A stretch of DNA of 64,000 nucleotides. It comes from Terriglobia bacterium (lineage in GTDB: Bacteria > Acidobacteriota > Terriglobia > UBA7540). The stretch is from the NCBI GenBank assembly GCA_035712365.1, contig DASTAW010000052.1, positions 1 to 64,000 on the forward strand. The letters run 5' to 3'. The notes beneath the pieces are model-generated. The model made no database searches. It was not told where the DNA came from and saw only the letters and a list, made by a program, of their open reading frames with translations. Positions 55,361-63,881 of this stretch are shown here, in pieces (position 1 is the first letter of the stretch; the number at the start of each line of letters is the position of its first letter). Made by a program: the position numbers and the translations under genes.

Positions 55361-56233
55361 TCAGCGAAGCAGATCTTCGAGCCTTACGGCCTGGTCCGTT
55401 TTTTCGTCACGGTACTTGATGATGACCGGCGTGTAAAGCGAAAGGTTCCATTCTTTTCCGCGTCCGTGCGTCACCGCGCGCGCCCCGGGGACCACCACCG
55501 CACCAGCAGGGATCATCAGCGGCCGCTCGCCTTCGCGGCGATAGACCGCGTCACGCACCAGATCATAAACCGGCGTCGAGCCTGTCAGAACGGTTCCGGC
55601 GGCCAGCACCGCTTCTCTGCCCACCACGGCGCCCTCGTAGACGCCGCAGTTGCCTCCCACGAGCACGTCGTCTTCAATAATCACTGGCAGCGCGCCCACC
55701 GGCTCCAGCACTCCACCGATCTGCGCCGCCGCAGACAGGTGGCACCGCTTGCCGATCTGTGCGCAGGAGCCCACCAACGCGTGAGAATCAATCATCGTTC
55801 CGTCGTCCACATAGGCGCCCGCGTTCACGTACATGGGCGGCATGCAGGTAACGTTCCTGCCGATGTAGCAGCCGTCGCGGATGGATGAGCCGCCCGGTAC
55901 CACGCGAACATTCTGCCCAGCGGGAATCTGCTTCAACGGATACGTCTGCTTGTCGCGAAACTGCAAGCCCGCCGGCGGCATCTGCTCCGCGCGCCCAATC
56001 CTGAATCCCAGCAAAATGCCTTTCTTCACCCAGGCGTTCACTTTCCAGCCGGTGGGCGATTCCCCATCCGGTTCGGCCGCGCGCACATGGCCCTCGTTCA
56101 AGGCCTTTTTGAATTCCTCAAACGCAGTGAAATATTCCTCGCCGTAGTGGTCCGACTGCCGCGCGAAAAGTTCTTCAATGCGCTGCTGTAGTGTCATAGG
56201 CGCTCTTGCTCCGATCGCTTCACTGGCTCGCAT
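55361..56233 (-). CDS. dapD: Tetrahydrodipicolinate N-succinyltransferase
   Basis: DapD transfers succinyl from succinyl-CoA to tetrahydrodipicolinate, opening the succinylase branch of lysine/DAP synthesis. The 290-aa protein has the left-handed beta helix hexapeptide repeats ([58 protein letters not shown] split) and the N-terminal three-helix domain around [14 protein letters not shown]. The start at 56233 has GGGAGGAG 5 nt upstream and overlaps the RHH stop (TGATG); MTLQQ at 56197 is closer to the usual family start but has a weaker site. Confidence 0.95.
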   Translation of the reverse strand: MRASEAIGARAPMTLQQRIEELFARQSDHYGEEYFTAFEEFKKALNEGHVRAAEPDGESPTGWKVNAWVKKGILLGFRIGRAEQMPPAGLQFRDKQTYPLKQIPAGQNVRVVPGGSSIRDGCYIGRNVTCMPPMYVNAGAYVDDGTMIDSHALVGSCAQIGKRCHLSAAAQIGGVLEPVGALPVIIEDDVLVGGNCGVYEGAVVGREAVLAAGTVLTGSTPVYDLVRDAVYRREGERPLMIPAGAVVVPGARAVTHGRGKEWNLSLYTPVIIKYRDEKTDQAVRLEDLLR

Positions 56234-56469
56234 CACCACTCCTCCCGGTCGATCGCCTCGCTCTGCAGGCGCGCGAGAACCGGATCGAGGGCCGAATCCT
56301 CCCCGGCGTAAACGGCATCGAGCGCCCTTTTGATATTCCTGGCGCGCTGCGATTTCAGATAGGAAGCAAGGGCCATGGAATAAAAGCGGCTCCGTGAAAT
56401 CCTTCGGCGCGCCGCTTCGCGTTCAGCAGCCTGGAAGAGCGGATCGGGGATGGAGATTGTCGTTTTCAA
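56233..56469 (-). CDS. Small RHH/antitoxin-like protein between dapA and dapD
   Basis: The 78-aa frame starts at a TTG overlapping the dapA stop (TTGA) and reads [20 protein letters not shown], then [19 protein letters not shown], a ribbon-helix-helix pattern close to MazE/VapB/CopG antitoxins, which typically begin [10 protein letters not shown] tail of about 30 residues ([20 protein letters not shown]) ends in DREEW, as in toxin-binding tails of antitoxins. An earlier in-frame start would add 26 residues inside dapA and is unlikely. No toxin follows; dapD starts on its stop codon. It could be an orphan antitoxin or a local regulator. Confidence 0.68.
   Translation of the reverse strand: MKTTISIPDPLFQAAEREAARRRISRSRFYSMALASYLKSQRARNIKRALDAVYAGEDSALDPVLARLQSEAIDREEW
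56239..56246 (-). promoter_or_regulatory. dapD ribosome-binding site inside the RHH gene
   Basis: GGGAGGAG (56246-56239 on the minus strand) ends five bases before ATG 56233 and encodes the last REE residues of the RHH protein. It is the basis for placing the dapD start at this ATG instead of one 12 codons later. Confidence 0.65.
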
Positions 56470-57365
56470 ACCTTCTGTGTCTGGAGAAGCCCCTGTTCCA
56501 CCAGAACTTTTTCCAGCCTGGCGCGGTTTTCCGGCTTCATCGCGCACATGGGAAGCCGGTAAACCTCTTTGATCTTCCCCATCATGGCGAGCGCCGCCTT
56601 CACCGGAATGGGATTCGTTTCGATAAAGTTGATCTGCATCAGCGGCAGGAGGCCCGCGTTCAGCTTGCGCGCCTCGTCGTAATTTCCTTCCAGCATCAGG
56701 CGGGTCAGGGCGGTCATCTGCCGCGGGACCTCGTTCGAGATCACGGAGATCACTCCTGCCCCACCCAATGCCATCAGTGGAAACGTAAACGCGTCATCTC
56801 CCGAGAGGACCCTGAAATTCGGGGGGACAAGGCGGAACACTTCCATCTGCTGCGTGATGCTCCCGGACGCTTCCTTGATGCCCACGATGTTCGGAATCTC
56901 CGCCAGCCGCGCCACTGTGTCCGGCAGGATGTTTGAAGACGTGCGTGACGGCACGTTATAGAGGACCACCGGAAGGTCGGTGGATTCGGCAATCATAGCG
57001 AAATGCTGGTACAAGCCTTCCTGAGTAGGCCGGTTGTAGTAGGGCGCGACGGACAGGATCCCATCCACGCCCAGCGTCTGGAGGTCCTGTGCCAGGCTGC
57101 AAACCTTTTTCGTGTTGTTGCCGCCCGCGCCCGCGATCACCGGAACTTTGCCTCGCGCTTCCTCCACAACCACGCGGACCACGCCGAGATATTCTTCGTG
57201 CTCGAGCGTCGGCGCTTCTCCGGTGGTCCCGCAAGGGACGAGGAAGTCGATGCCCTCGCTGAGCTGAAAATCAATCAGTCCTCGCAGCGCATCAACGTCC
57301 AGAGTGCCGTCGTGTAAGAAGGGCGTCACCAGCGCGGTGCCGCAGCCCCGAATGTCGAATCTCAT
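56466..57365 (-). CDS. dapA: 4-Hydroxy-tetrahydrodipicolinate synthase
   Basis: DapA condenses pyruvate with aspartate semialdehyde. The 299-aa TIM-barrel protein has GCGTALVTPFLHDG, PCGTTGEAPTL (Thr47/Thr48), the catalytic Tyr136 in VVLYNVPSRT and the Schiff-base Lys164 in VGIKEASGS. The start at 57365 is set by GGAGGAGG 5 nt upstream; a frame extension of seven codons is unlikely. Its TGA overlaps the TTG start of the RHH gene, so the products dapA-RHH-dapD are probably made in linked fashion. Confidence 0.96.
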   Translation of the reverse strand: MRFDIRGCGTALVTPFLHDGTLDVDALRGLIDFQLSEGIDFLVPCGTTGEAPTLEHEEYLGVVRVVVEEARGKVPVIAGAGGNNTKKVCSLAQDLQTLGVDGILSVAPYYNRPTQEGLYQHFAMIAESTDLPVVLYNVPSRTSSNILPDTVARLAEIPNIVGIKEASGSITQQMEVFRLVPPNFRVLSGDDAFTFPLMALGGAGVISVISNEVPRQMTALTRLMLEGNYDEARKLNAGLLPLMQINFIETNPIPVKAALAMMGKIKEVYRLPMCAMKPENRARLEKVLVEQGLLQTQKV

Positions 57366-57484
57366 AAAGGCCTCCTCCAGCCCCAAACCGTTTTCTGTGG
57401 AAAATACGATTATAAAGGACTACGGTGGCAGAGGCTACTGCTGTTCTTAGAGGGCGGTGGCCCAGTTTCGTGTCCATTTTGTGG

Positions 57485-57535
57485 CACGGCCATCTTGGCC
57501 GTGTCTACTGATAGAAATACGGGCGGGGCGCCCGT
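57485..57535. repeat. Two short palindromes between dapB and dapA
   Basis: CACGGCC (57485-57491) pairs with GGCCGTG (57497-57503) and ACGGGCG (57519-57525) pairs with CGCCCGT (57529-57535), each with perfect 7-bp arms. They are intergenic, downstream of dapB's start region on the shared strand order and upstream of the dapA start by about 120 nt. They resemble the other GC-rich hairpins of the window and may be repetitive extragenic palindromes. Confidence 0.5.
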
Positions 57536-57560
57536 CCCACAAACCCAACTGAGCGGCCAT

Positions 57561-58289
57561 CTATTCGAGAACTTTGTCGAAGCCAAACATACCCTTTTTG
57601 CCGGCCATCCAACGGGCGGCATAGAGCGCGCCTTCGGCAAATCCCTGGCGGCTGCGCGCGTCGTGCCGGACAATCACCGAATCGGTTTCAGAATCAAATC
57701 CCAGCTCGTGCATGCCGGGAATGTAACCGCCGCGCACGCTGGAGGTGGGAATGTCGCGCGAGGGCAGATGGGGTTCGACGCGGCGCTTGAGCTCGAGCGC
57801 GGTGCCTGAGGGCGCGTCCTTCTTGAATTTGTGATGGGCTTCAACAATGTAGGGATCATACATCGAATAAGGCGCAAAAATTCTGGCTGCCTCGCGCGCC
57901 AGGCGGTAAAAAAGCTGCACGCCGATGGAAAAATTGGCGGCATGCACCAGCCCGATGCCGCTCTCGGCGACGATCTTCTCCACTTCCGCACGGCGTTCGT
58001 CCCAGCCCGTGGTTCCCACCACCAGGTTGACGCCCAGCCGGGCCACACGGCGAATGTTCTCCACCACCACGTCAGGCTGTGTGAAGTCGATGGCCACGTC
58101 GATGCCGCGGAAGTTTTCTTCCGTAATGGCCACGCCGTCGGGATTCGATTCAATCGTCAGGATGAGCCGCAGATCAAAACCGCGCTCGGGAGCGATGCGC
58201 GCCACCGCGCTTCCCATCTTCCCGTGGCCCAGCAATGCCAGGTTGAGGTTGCGGGGCGGCGCATTCGGGTTCGAGCCTGATGCAGACAT
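57561..58289 (-). CDS. dapB: 4-Hydroxy-tetrahydrodipicolinate reductase
   Basis: DapB reduces the DapA product with NAD(P)H. The 242-aa protein has the nucleotide-binding GHGKMGSAVAR (21-31), the VAIDFTQPDVVVEN segment, NLVVGTTGWDE, and the catalytic HHKFKKDAPSGTAL loop. About 14 disordered residues precede the first strand. It lies downstream of asd and about 200 nt upstream of dapA. Confidence 0.94.
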   Translation of the reverse strand: MSASGSNPNAPPRNLNLALLGHGKMGSAVARIAPERGFDLRLILTIESNPDGVAITEENFRGIDVAIDFTQPDVVVENIRRVARLGVNLVVGTTGWDERRAEVEKIVAESGIGLVHAANFSIGVQLFYRLAREAARIFAPYSMYDPYIVEAHHKFKKDAPSGTALELKRRVEPHLPSRDIPTSSVRGGYIPGMHELGFDSETDSVIVRHDARSRQGFAEGALYAARWMAGKKGMFGFDKVLE

Positions 58290-58478
58290 GGCGCTTCGAT
58301 TCGGGATCGGAGAGATTAAGTTATGAATTCTGAATTATGAATGATGAAAAAGCAACCGGTGGAAACGAACGCGCAGCGCGGAGTTTCGCATCCCAGAAAC
58401 TCCGCGGCTTGCCGACGGTCCAGAGTCAGGAACCGCAGAGTCTGAAAACCGCAGACTTTGCGCTGCCAAATCATCCGG
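58290..58478. other. asd-dapB intergenic region
   Basis: The 189-nt gap has no gene. It contains an AT-rich run (58319-58350) with repeated GAATTATGAAT-like words, unlike the surrounding GC-rich sequence, and could hold a dapB promoter. No clear -35/-10 pair is visible on the minus strand. Confidence 0.35.
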
Positions 58479-59528
58479 CTAATCCAGGTATCCTTCGGAC
58501 TTCATCAGCTCGGCGTTCAGCAGGGCCGCGCCAGCCGCGCCGCGCACGGTGTTGTGGCTCACCGTGATGTATTTGAATTGCAGCACCGGGCAGCGCCGCG
58601 CGCGCCCGATTACGGCCGCCATGCCGCCCTCTACGTCCACATCGAATTTCGGCTGGGGCCGGTCGTGCTCATCGCGCACGATGATGGGATGCGCGGGCGC
58701 CGTCGGCAGCCTGCGCTCCTGCGGCAGCGCACGGAATTGTTTCCACGCCTCGATCAGGTCCTCCAGCTTCGCTTCCTCCCGCAGCGAGAGTGACACGGCT
58801 TCCAGGTGGCCGTCTTCCACCAGCACGCGGTTGCAGTGCGCACTCACTATGAAGTCGCCCTTCACCACATGGCCGTCCTGGAGCTTGCCCAGCAGCTTGT
58901 GGGCTTCGTGCTCCACCTTTTCTTCTTCGCCGCCGATATGTGGAATCACGTTGCCCAGAATGTCAAGCGTGGGCACGCCCGGATAACCTGCGCCTGAAAC
59001 CGCCTGCATGCTGGTCACAAGGACTTTTTCGAGGCCAAAGGCGCGCTCCAGCGGCGCCAGCGACATCACCAGTCCCACCGTGGTGCAGTTGGGATTGGTA
59101 ACGATCATGCCCTTCCAGCCACGGTGTTTGCGCTGCTCGTAGACCAGCGCCAGGTGGTCGGGGTTGACTTCTGGAATCACCAGCGGCACGTCGGCATCCA
59201 TCCGGTGGTTTGAGGAATTGGAGACCACCACGTGGCCCGCGCGCGCAAATTCTTTCTCCACCTCGCCCGCCACCTTGGAATCGAGTGAGGAAAAAATCAG
59301 TTGCGGAGCGTTGCCCGGCTTGCACTCCTCCACTACCATGTCACGCACGCCGGCAGGCATGGGAGTCCGCAGGCGCCAATTGCACGCCTCCACGTATTTT
59401 TTCCCGGCCGAGCGGTCTGACGCCGCAAACCACGCCGCCTGAAACCACGGATGATGTTCCAGCATCGCCGCAAAGCGTTGGCCCACCATTCCCGTGGCGC
59501 CCAGGATTCCAACCTCGATCTTTTTCAT
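58479..59528 (-). CDS. asd: Aspartate-semialdehyde dehydrogenase
   Basis: Asd reduces aspartyl phosphate to the semialdehyde, the branch metabolite for lysine/DAP and threonine. The 349-aa protein has the NADPH motif VGILGATGMVGQRF and the nucleophile Cys148 in TNPNCTTVG. SGAGYPGVPTLDILGNVIP and GEEEKVEHEAHKLLG are typical of the archaeal/fungal-type branch of the family, which also occurs in several bacterial phyla. AAGGAAG precedes the ATG by 7 nt. Confidence 0.95.
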   Translation of the reverse strand: MKKIEVGILGATGMVGQRFAAMLEHHPWFQAAWFAASDRSAGKKYVEACNWRLRTPMPAGVRDMVVEECKPGNAPQLIFSSLDSKVAGEVEKEFARAGHVVVSNSSNHRMDADVPLVIPEVNPDHLALVYEQRKHRGWKGMIVTNPNCTTVGLVMSLAPLERAFGLEKVLVTSMQAVSGAGYPGVPTLDILGNVIPHIGGEEEKVEHEAHKLLGKLQDGHVVKGDFIVSAHCNRVLVEDGHLEAVSLSLREEAKLEDLIEAWKQFRALPQERRLPTAPAHPIIVRDEHDRPQPKFDVDVEGGMAAVIGRARRCPVLQFKYITVSHNTVRGAAGAALLNAELMKSEGYLD

Positions 59529-59558
59529 AACACTTCTTCCTTACGTTTTCGCTGTAGC

Positions 59559-59575
59559 GCCGCCGTCCCGGCGGC
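59559..59575. repeat. Short palindrome upstream of asd
   Basis: GCCGCC (59559-59564) pairs with GGCGGC (59570-59575) around a 5-base loop and is flanked by GTAGC on the left. It sits in the 83-nt gap between the M20 peptidase and asd, and is similar in form to the hairpin pair at 53379-53420, where GCTACA follows on the other side. Confidence 0.45.
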
Positions 59576-59611
59576 AATTTTCAAGGCCGTCACTCTATTA
59601 TGCAATCCTCA

Positions 59612-60622
59612 TTAGATGCGTTTCTTTAATTCTTTCACCAGGCGCGTATAAAGTTCAACGGCGCGGAGCATCTCCGACTTTGGGACGCGTTCGTGGTCCG
59701 TATGGGCGATGCGAATCGAGCCAGGGCCCAGCAGCAGTGGACGCCCCCATCGCGTCAGGCTTGGCAGGTCAGTCGAGAAGGAGACAACATCGGTTTCAAA
59801 TCCCTCGAAATATTCCGTCCGGATGGGCTTGGTGTCGCGCACGAATTCGTACTCGCATCGGCCCCTCACCACGGCTTCCACGCGCTCGCGCAACTCCTCG
59901 GTGGCGTTGACCGTGCGGAACAGGACCTTCGCGGAGGCGCGGTCAGGAACCACGTTGATGGCCCTGCCGCCTTCAATTACTCCGATGTTCACCGTCGAGG
60001 GCCCCATCACCGGGTCTTCCGCCAGCGGAATGCGACGCACGTCTTCGAGAATGTCCAGCAGTTTCAGAATGGCCGACTCACCCATTTCCGGATAGGCGGA
60101 ATGGGCCGCCTTGCCGCGGGTCTCGATGTCGATGCGCAGAATGCCCTTGGTCCCCACCGCCAGCTTGTTTTCCGTCGGCTCGCCGTTGATGATGTATTTC
60201 GTGTCCGGGGGCTGCTCGTTCGCTTTCTGCGCGCCATCGCTCAGGATTTCTTCTCCCACCAGGAACAGCAGGGCAAAGTCTCGAACACCCGCCTCCCTCA
60301 GACCACGAGCAGCAATCACCTGCGAGGCAAGAATGCCCTTGGCATCGCAGGAACCGCGGCCGTAGATCCACTCCTCATCTTCGCTGGCGGGGATAAATGG
60401 CGGCACCGTATCCATGTGCGTGCTCAGCACCACGTCCGGGCGTCCGAGTGTGGCAAACACGTTCGAGCGTCCCGGCTCAACCGGCTGCAGCGTGGTCTCA
60501 AAACCGTGCTCCGCGAGGTAGTCCGCAAGGAATTCGCCACAGGCCTTTTCGTTGCCCGTGATCGATTCGATGTTCACCAACGCCTTGGTCAGCTCGAACA
60601 GCTCCATAATCTGCTCGCTCAT
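59612..60622 (-). CDS. M20-family deacylase, probable succinyl-DAP desuccinylase
   Basis: This cytoplasmic zinc amidohydrolase (336 aa) shows all M20 ligands: His69 with Asp71 in STHMDTVPPF, the bridging Asp93 in GRGSCDAKG, Glu124-Glu125 in VGEEILSDG, Glu148 in INGEPTEN and a C-terminal His in RIAHTDHERVPKSE. The family includes ArgE, LysK and DapE. Next to asd, dapB, dapA and dapD, DapE is the most economical assignment because DapD makes a succinylated intermediate that must be cleaved. Acetylornithine deacetylase or N-succinylamino acid desuccinylase remain possible. No strong ribosome-binding site precedes the ATG. Confidence 0.8.
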   Translation of the reverse strand: MSEQIMELFELTKALVNIESITGNEKACGEFLADYLAEHGFETTLQPVEPGRSNVFATLGRPDVVLSTHMDTVPPFIPASEDEEWIYGRGSCDAKGILASQVIAARGLREAGVRDFALLFLVGEEILSDGAQKANEQPPDTKYIINGEPTENKLAVGTKGILRIDIETRGKAAHSAYPEMGESAILKLLDILEDVRRIPLAEDPVMGPSTVNIGVIEGGRAINVVPDRASAKVLFRTVNATEELRERVEAVVRGRCEYEFVRDTKPIRTEYFEGFETDVVSFSTDLPSLTRWGRPLLLGPGSIRIAHTDHERVPKSEMLRAVELYTRLVKELKKRI

Positions 60623-61035
60623 TTGGATGTGGTCGATTCAAACCGGGCGATGGCTTCCGGCTGCAGGACGTGAACCTTGCCGCGTGCCTGATCAAAAGAG
60701 TTGCGATTCGCGTCTTCGGCGGTTCGCCAGGAGTCCGGCTCGAGGGCCGGAACAGCGCATCAACACCGGGGTTTAACCTTATGACGGTAGCCCACAAGTG
60801 AAAGAAGCGTCAAGTGGTTTCACGCGGCGCCGCAGTGATGCTTCCCGACTTAGCGGCGGCTTCAGGCCTGCCGTCTCTGCGGCCTCTGTGTTCTCTGTGG
60901 TTAAATCTTTTCCAGCGACGGGGTGCTATCTCTGCGGTTAAATCTCTTCCAGTCAGGCGGTGGCGGTCCCGCATTGCGGGATTCCGCAGTTTGGAATGTA
61001 TGCGGTCCCTCCAAAGAGCGGCAGTTCGTAGTCCT
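60623..61035. other. Intergenic region between the M20 gene and glpK
   Basis: The 413-nt stretch has no convincing gene. It holds two 24-bp direct repeats and otherwise unremarkable sequence. The end of glpK and the start of the M20 gene face the same direction, so a promoter for the lysine cluster is expected here, but I could not find a convincing -35/-10 pair. Confidence 0.45.
60892..60952. repeat. Two 24-bp direct repeats, 37 bp apart
   Basis: Copies at 60892-60915 and 60929-60952 share 22 of 24 bases and have the core CTGTGGTTAAATC or CTGCGGTTAAATC and end in TTCCAG. A partial TCTCTGCGGCC copy lies just before the first. The same kind of CTCTGTGGTTAAA word recurs between genes in many bacteria. 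No coding role is evident. Confidence 0.5.
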
Positions 61036-62529
61036 TCACGACTCCGCCTTCGCCCAGCCTTTCGCGCGCTCCACGGCGCGCAGCCACCCTTCATAGAGCT
61101 CATTGCGGCGCGATTCGGGCATGGCGGGCTCAAATCTCCTTGCGATCCTGAGCTGCGAGGCCAATTCCCTCTCATTCTTCCAGAAGCCGGTTGCGAGGCC
61201 CGCCAGATAAGCCGCGCCCAGCGCCGTAGCCTCCGTCGTAACGGGCCGCTCCACCGGAATACCGAGAATATCCGCCTGGAACTGGCACATGAAATCATTC
61301 CGGGCCGCGCCGCCATCCACTCGCAACGCTGCCGGCCGCGCGCCGGTATCTTTTGCCATGGCCTCGACCACCTCGCGCGTCTGGTAGGCGATCGATTCGA
61401 GCGCCGCCCTCACAATGTGATTTCGATTGCTGCCGCGCGTCAGCCCCACAATCGTACCGCGCGCATACGCGTCCCAGTGCGGAGCGCCCAGGCCGACAAA
61501 CGCCGGAACAAAATAGACGCCGTGGGAGTCCGCGACCGCCTGCGCCATCGCCTCGCTTTCTGCGGCGCTTTTGATCAGTCCCATCTCATCGCGCAGCCAT
61601 TGCAGCGCCGCGCCGGCGATAAACACGCTGCCTTCGAGAGCATAGGTCGTCTTCCCATTGCGCCCCCAGCCCACCGTCGCCACCAGGCCCGAATCTGATT
61701 TTGGAATCTCCTCGCCCGCGTTCATCAGCAGAAACAGCCCCGTGCCATAAGTATTTTTCGCGCTGCCCTTGGCAAAACATTGATGCCCGAAAAGCGATGC
61801 CTGCTGGTCGCCAGCGACTCCGGCAATGGCAGTCCGGCCGCCAAAGATTTCCGTCTCTGCAATCACGCCGCTCGATTCCTTCACCTGCGGCAGCAACCCG
61901 CGCGGAACCTTAAAATGTTTCAAAATCTCTTCGTCCCATTCGAGCGAATGGATGTTGAACACCAGCGTGCGCGAGGCGTTGGAGACGTCGGTGGCGTGGA
62001 CCTTTCCGCCGGAGAGTTTCCAGATGAGCCAGGTATCGATAGTCCCGGCCGCCAGTTCGCCGCGTTCGGCGCGCGCTCGAACACCCGGAACGTTCTCCAG
62101 CAGCCAGGCGATTTTGGTGCCGGAAAAGTAGGCGTCGGTCATCAGGCCGGTTTTGGAACGCAGGACTTTGTCATAACCCTCCGCGCGCAGCCGGTCGCAC
62201 ATGGGCGCCGTGCGCCGGCACTGCCACACGATGGCGTGAAAGACGGGTTCGCCGGTCGCGCGGTCCCACAGCACCACCGTTTCGCGCTGGTTGGTGATGC
62301 CGATGGCCGCAACGTCTTCCGGTCCGGCCTTGGCTTCGGCCAGCGCCTTCTCCGCCACGGCCCGCTGCGATTGCCAGATTTCCTCGGCGTCGTGCTCCAC
62401 CCAGCCGGGCTGCGGATAATACTGCTTGAATTCCTGATTGGCGGCGGCGCGCGTCTGGCCGTCGCGGTCAAAAAGAATGGCGCGGGAACTCGTGGTCCCC
62501 TGGTCAAGCGCAAGAACGTATGTGGGCAT
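61036..62529 (-). CDS. glpK: Glycerol kinase
   Basis: GlpK phosphorylates glycerol to sn-glycerol 3-phosphate. The 497-aa FGGY protein starts MPTYVLALDQGTTSSRAILFD and has ITNQRETVVLWDRATGEP, the GVAGDQQASLFGHQCF block and GLTRGSNRNHIVRAALESIAYQ split near the ATPase region; the two FGGY signatures are visible. The start at 62529 has GGAGG 7 nt upstream; a 25-codon longer frame is not needed. No glpD, glpF or glpR gene is adjacent. Confidence 0.96.
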   Translation of the reverse strand: MPTYVLALDQGTTSSRAILFDRDGQTRAAANQEFKQYYPQPGWVEHDAEEIWQSQRAVAEKALAEAKAGPEDVAAIGITNQRETVVLWDRATGEPVFHAIVWQCRRTAPMCDRLRAEGYDKVLRSKTGLMTDAYFSGTKIAWLLENVPGVRARAERGELAAGTIDTWLIWKLSGGKVHATDVSNASRTLVFNIHSLEWDEEILKHFKVPRGLLPQVKESSGVIAETEIFGGRTAIAGVAGDQQASLFGHQCFAKGSAKNTYGTGLFLLMNAGEEIPKSDSGLVATVGWGRNGKTTYALEGSVFIAGAALQWLRDEMGLIKSAAESEAMAQAVADSHGVYFVPAFVGLGAPHWDAYARGTIVGLTRGSNRNHIVRAALESIAYQTREVVEAMAKDTGARPAALRVDGGAARNDFMCQFQADILGIPVERPVTTEATALGAAYLAGLATGFWKNERELASQLRIARRFEPAMPESRRNELYEGWLRAVERAKGWAKAES

Positions 62530-62845
62530 GGAGCTTCCTCCGGGGCAAACTAGCGTAAGTGAACTCGGGGAGCAAAGCAAACGAAGAATTACTTTAGTTA
62601 GCAAGGTCTCCTTGTTTCAGTATCTTCCGGGCGCCAACGTACCAGGCCACTCGTAAGAATACGTAGAGCCAACTACCAGCTTTCCCGAATTGTGCCGAGG
62701 CTAAGCGGCCACTTATTATTGACATTTAGACAAGCAGGGGAGGGCCTGAACGGGTCCTGGCTGGTGGCAGCTTGAGGACCTTTACGTCAACGCGGCGGCG
62801 TCTCGTGCCCAGGGCCGCCAATGCTCATCAGAAAGGAGAAAAGTG

Positions 62846-63505
62846 ATGGTGAAAACCGGTCTTCGCGGCATGGTGGCGGCGCTGACGGTCCTGCTCCTCT
62901 CGACGGCGGTCCCCGTCCTGGGGCAGCAAACAGCCCCTTTCCACCGATGGAATTTTGATTTTGGCGGCGGCGCGACCCCCACCGTCGGCACAACCAAGGA
63001 TGAGCTTTCTACGGGATGGAATGTTACGGGAGGCGCCGGTTTCAACTTTAACCGGAACCTTGGCGTTGTCTTCCAGGTGCTCTATACGGGGCTTGGAGTC
63101 AACAACTCGGTGATACGCAAATTTAATGTGCCTGGCGCAGACGCTCACATCTGGGGCTTCACTCTCAATCCCGAGCTTCGCGTCAATCCCGACGGGCGGG
63201 TTGGGCTCTATTTCATCGGCGGCGGAGGGTATTACCGCCGCGTAGTGAACTTCACCGAGCCTACACTCCAGACGGTGCTCGTTTTCGATCCCTTCTTCGG
63301 GATCATCACCCCGGTAACCTATCAGGCCAAGACCATCATTGGAACCATCACAAGGGTCGGATGGGGCGGCAATGTCGGGGAAGGCGTCACCTTTCGTGTG
63401 GGAAACGGCGGCGCTAAATTGTTCGTCGAGGCGCGTTTCCACTATATCTCAACGCAATCGCGAGCCACCAAGATCGTCCCCATCACAGTCGGAATTCGCT
63501 GGTAA
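62846..63505 (+). CDS. Outer-membrane beta-barrel protein with signal peptide
   Basis: The 219-aa product begins with a Sec signal (about residues 1-27: GLRGMVAALTVLLLSTAVPVLG then QQTAP), followed by alternating amphipathic strands rich in G, aromatic and N residues such as VTGGAGFNFNRNLGVVFQVLY and LYFIGGGGYYRRVVNF. It ends in the sequence KIVPITVGIRW, a last strand ending in an aromatic residue as in barrel proteins. It belongs with small OmpA/OmpW-like barrels but I recognise no specific family. AGGAG lies 7 nt before the ATG; a GTG directly upstream is less likely. Confidence 0.75.
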   Translation: MVKTGLRGMVAALTVLLLSTAVPVLGQQTAPFHRWNFDFGGGATPTVGTTKDELSTGWNVTGGAGFNFNRNLGVVFQVLYTGLGVNNSVIRKFNVPGADAHIWGFTLNPELRVNPDGRVGLYFIGGGGYYRRVVNFTEPTLQTVLVFDPFFGIITPVTYQAKTIIGTITRVGWGGNVGEGVTFRVGNGGAKLFVEARFHYISTQSRATKIVPITVGIRW

Positions 63506-63728
63506 GTCAGCAGGACTGGCGCGGTAACGCGCTCGTACGGTCAGCGCCGTCCCGAGCGTGGCGCAATCCCGCGGCGCGAGATAGCGTTTCCCGCGCTGTA
63601 TGCGAATAATACGACGCCTTGACGTTCAACGAATCCGCTGCTGGTAGCAGCCTCCAGCCGGTAACATACGGGCGTGGCGGAGGGACGCGCCTACCTGAAA
63701 ACGCCTTCTCCGCCTCGAGTTGCATTCC

Positions 63729-63881
63729 GTGCGAACTTCCGTGGACAAAGGCAAGCGCTTCGTGAAACGCCGTCCGCTGGAATCGGTGATCGCGCTGGCT
63801 ATGGCTGCCTTCCTCGTGGGCCGGGCGATCTCGAAGCTCGAAAACCGGCAACCCGGGACGTCAGACCCGCCACAATGGTGA
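63729..63881 (+). CDS. Possible short membrane protein (DUF883-like C-terminus)
   Basis: A 46-50-aa frame with GTG starts at 63729 or 63741 ends at TGA 63881. It reads VDKGKRFVKRRPLESVIALA then MAAFLVGRAISKLENRQP, which resembles the last part of ElaB/YqjD-type proteins: a charged segment with RPLES and one glycine-poor membrane helix. The N-terminal helical domain of that family is missing, so it may be a remnant or a chance frame. No ribosome-binding site is seen. Confidence 0.3.
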   Translation: MRTSVDKGKRFVKRRPLESVIALAMAAFLVGRAISKLENRQPGTSDPPQW

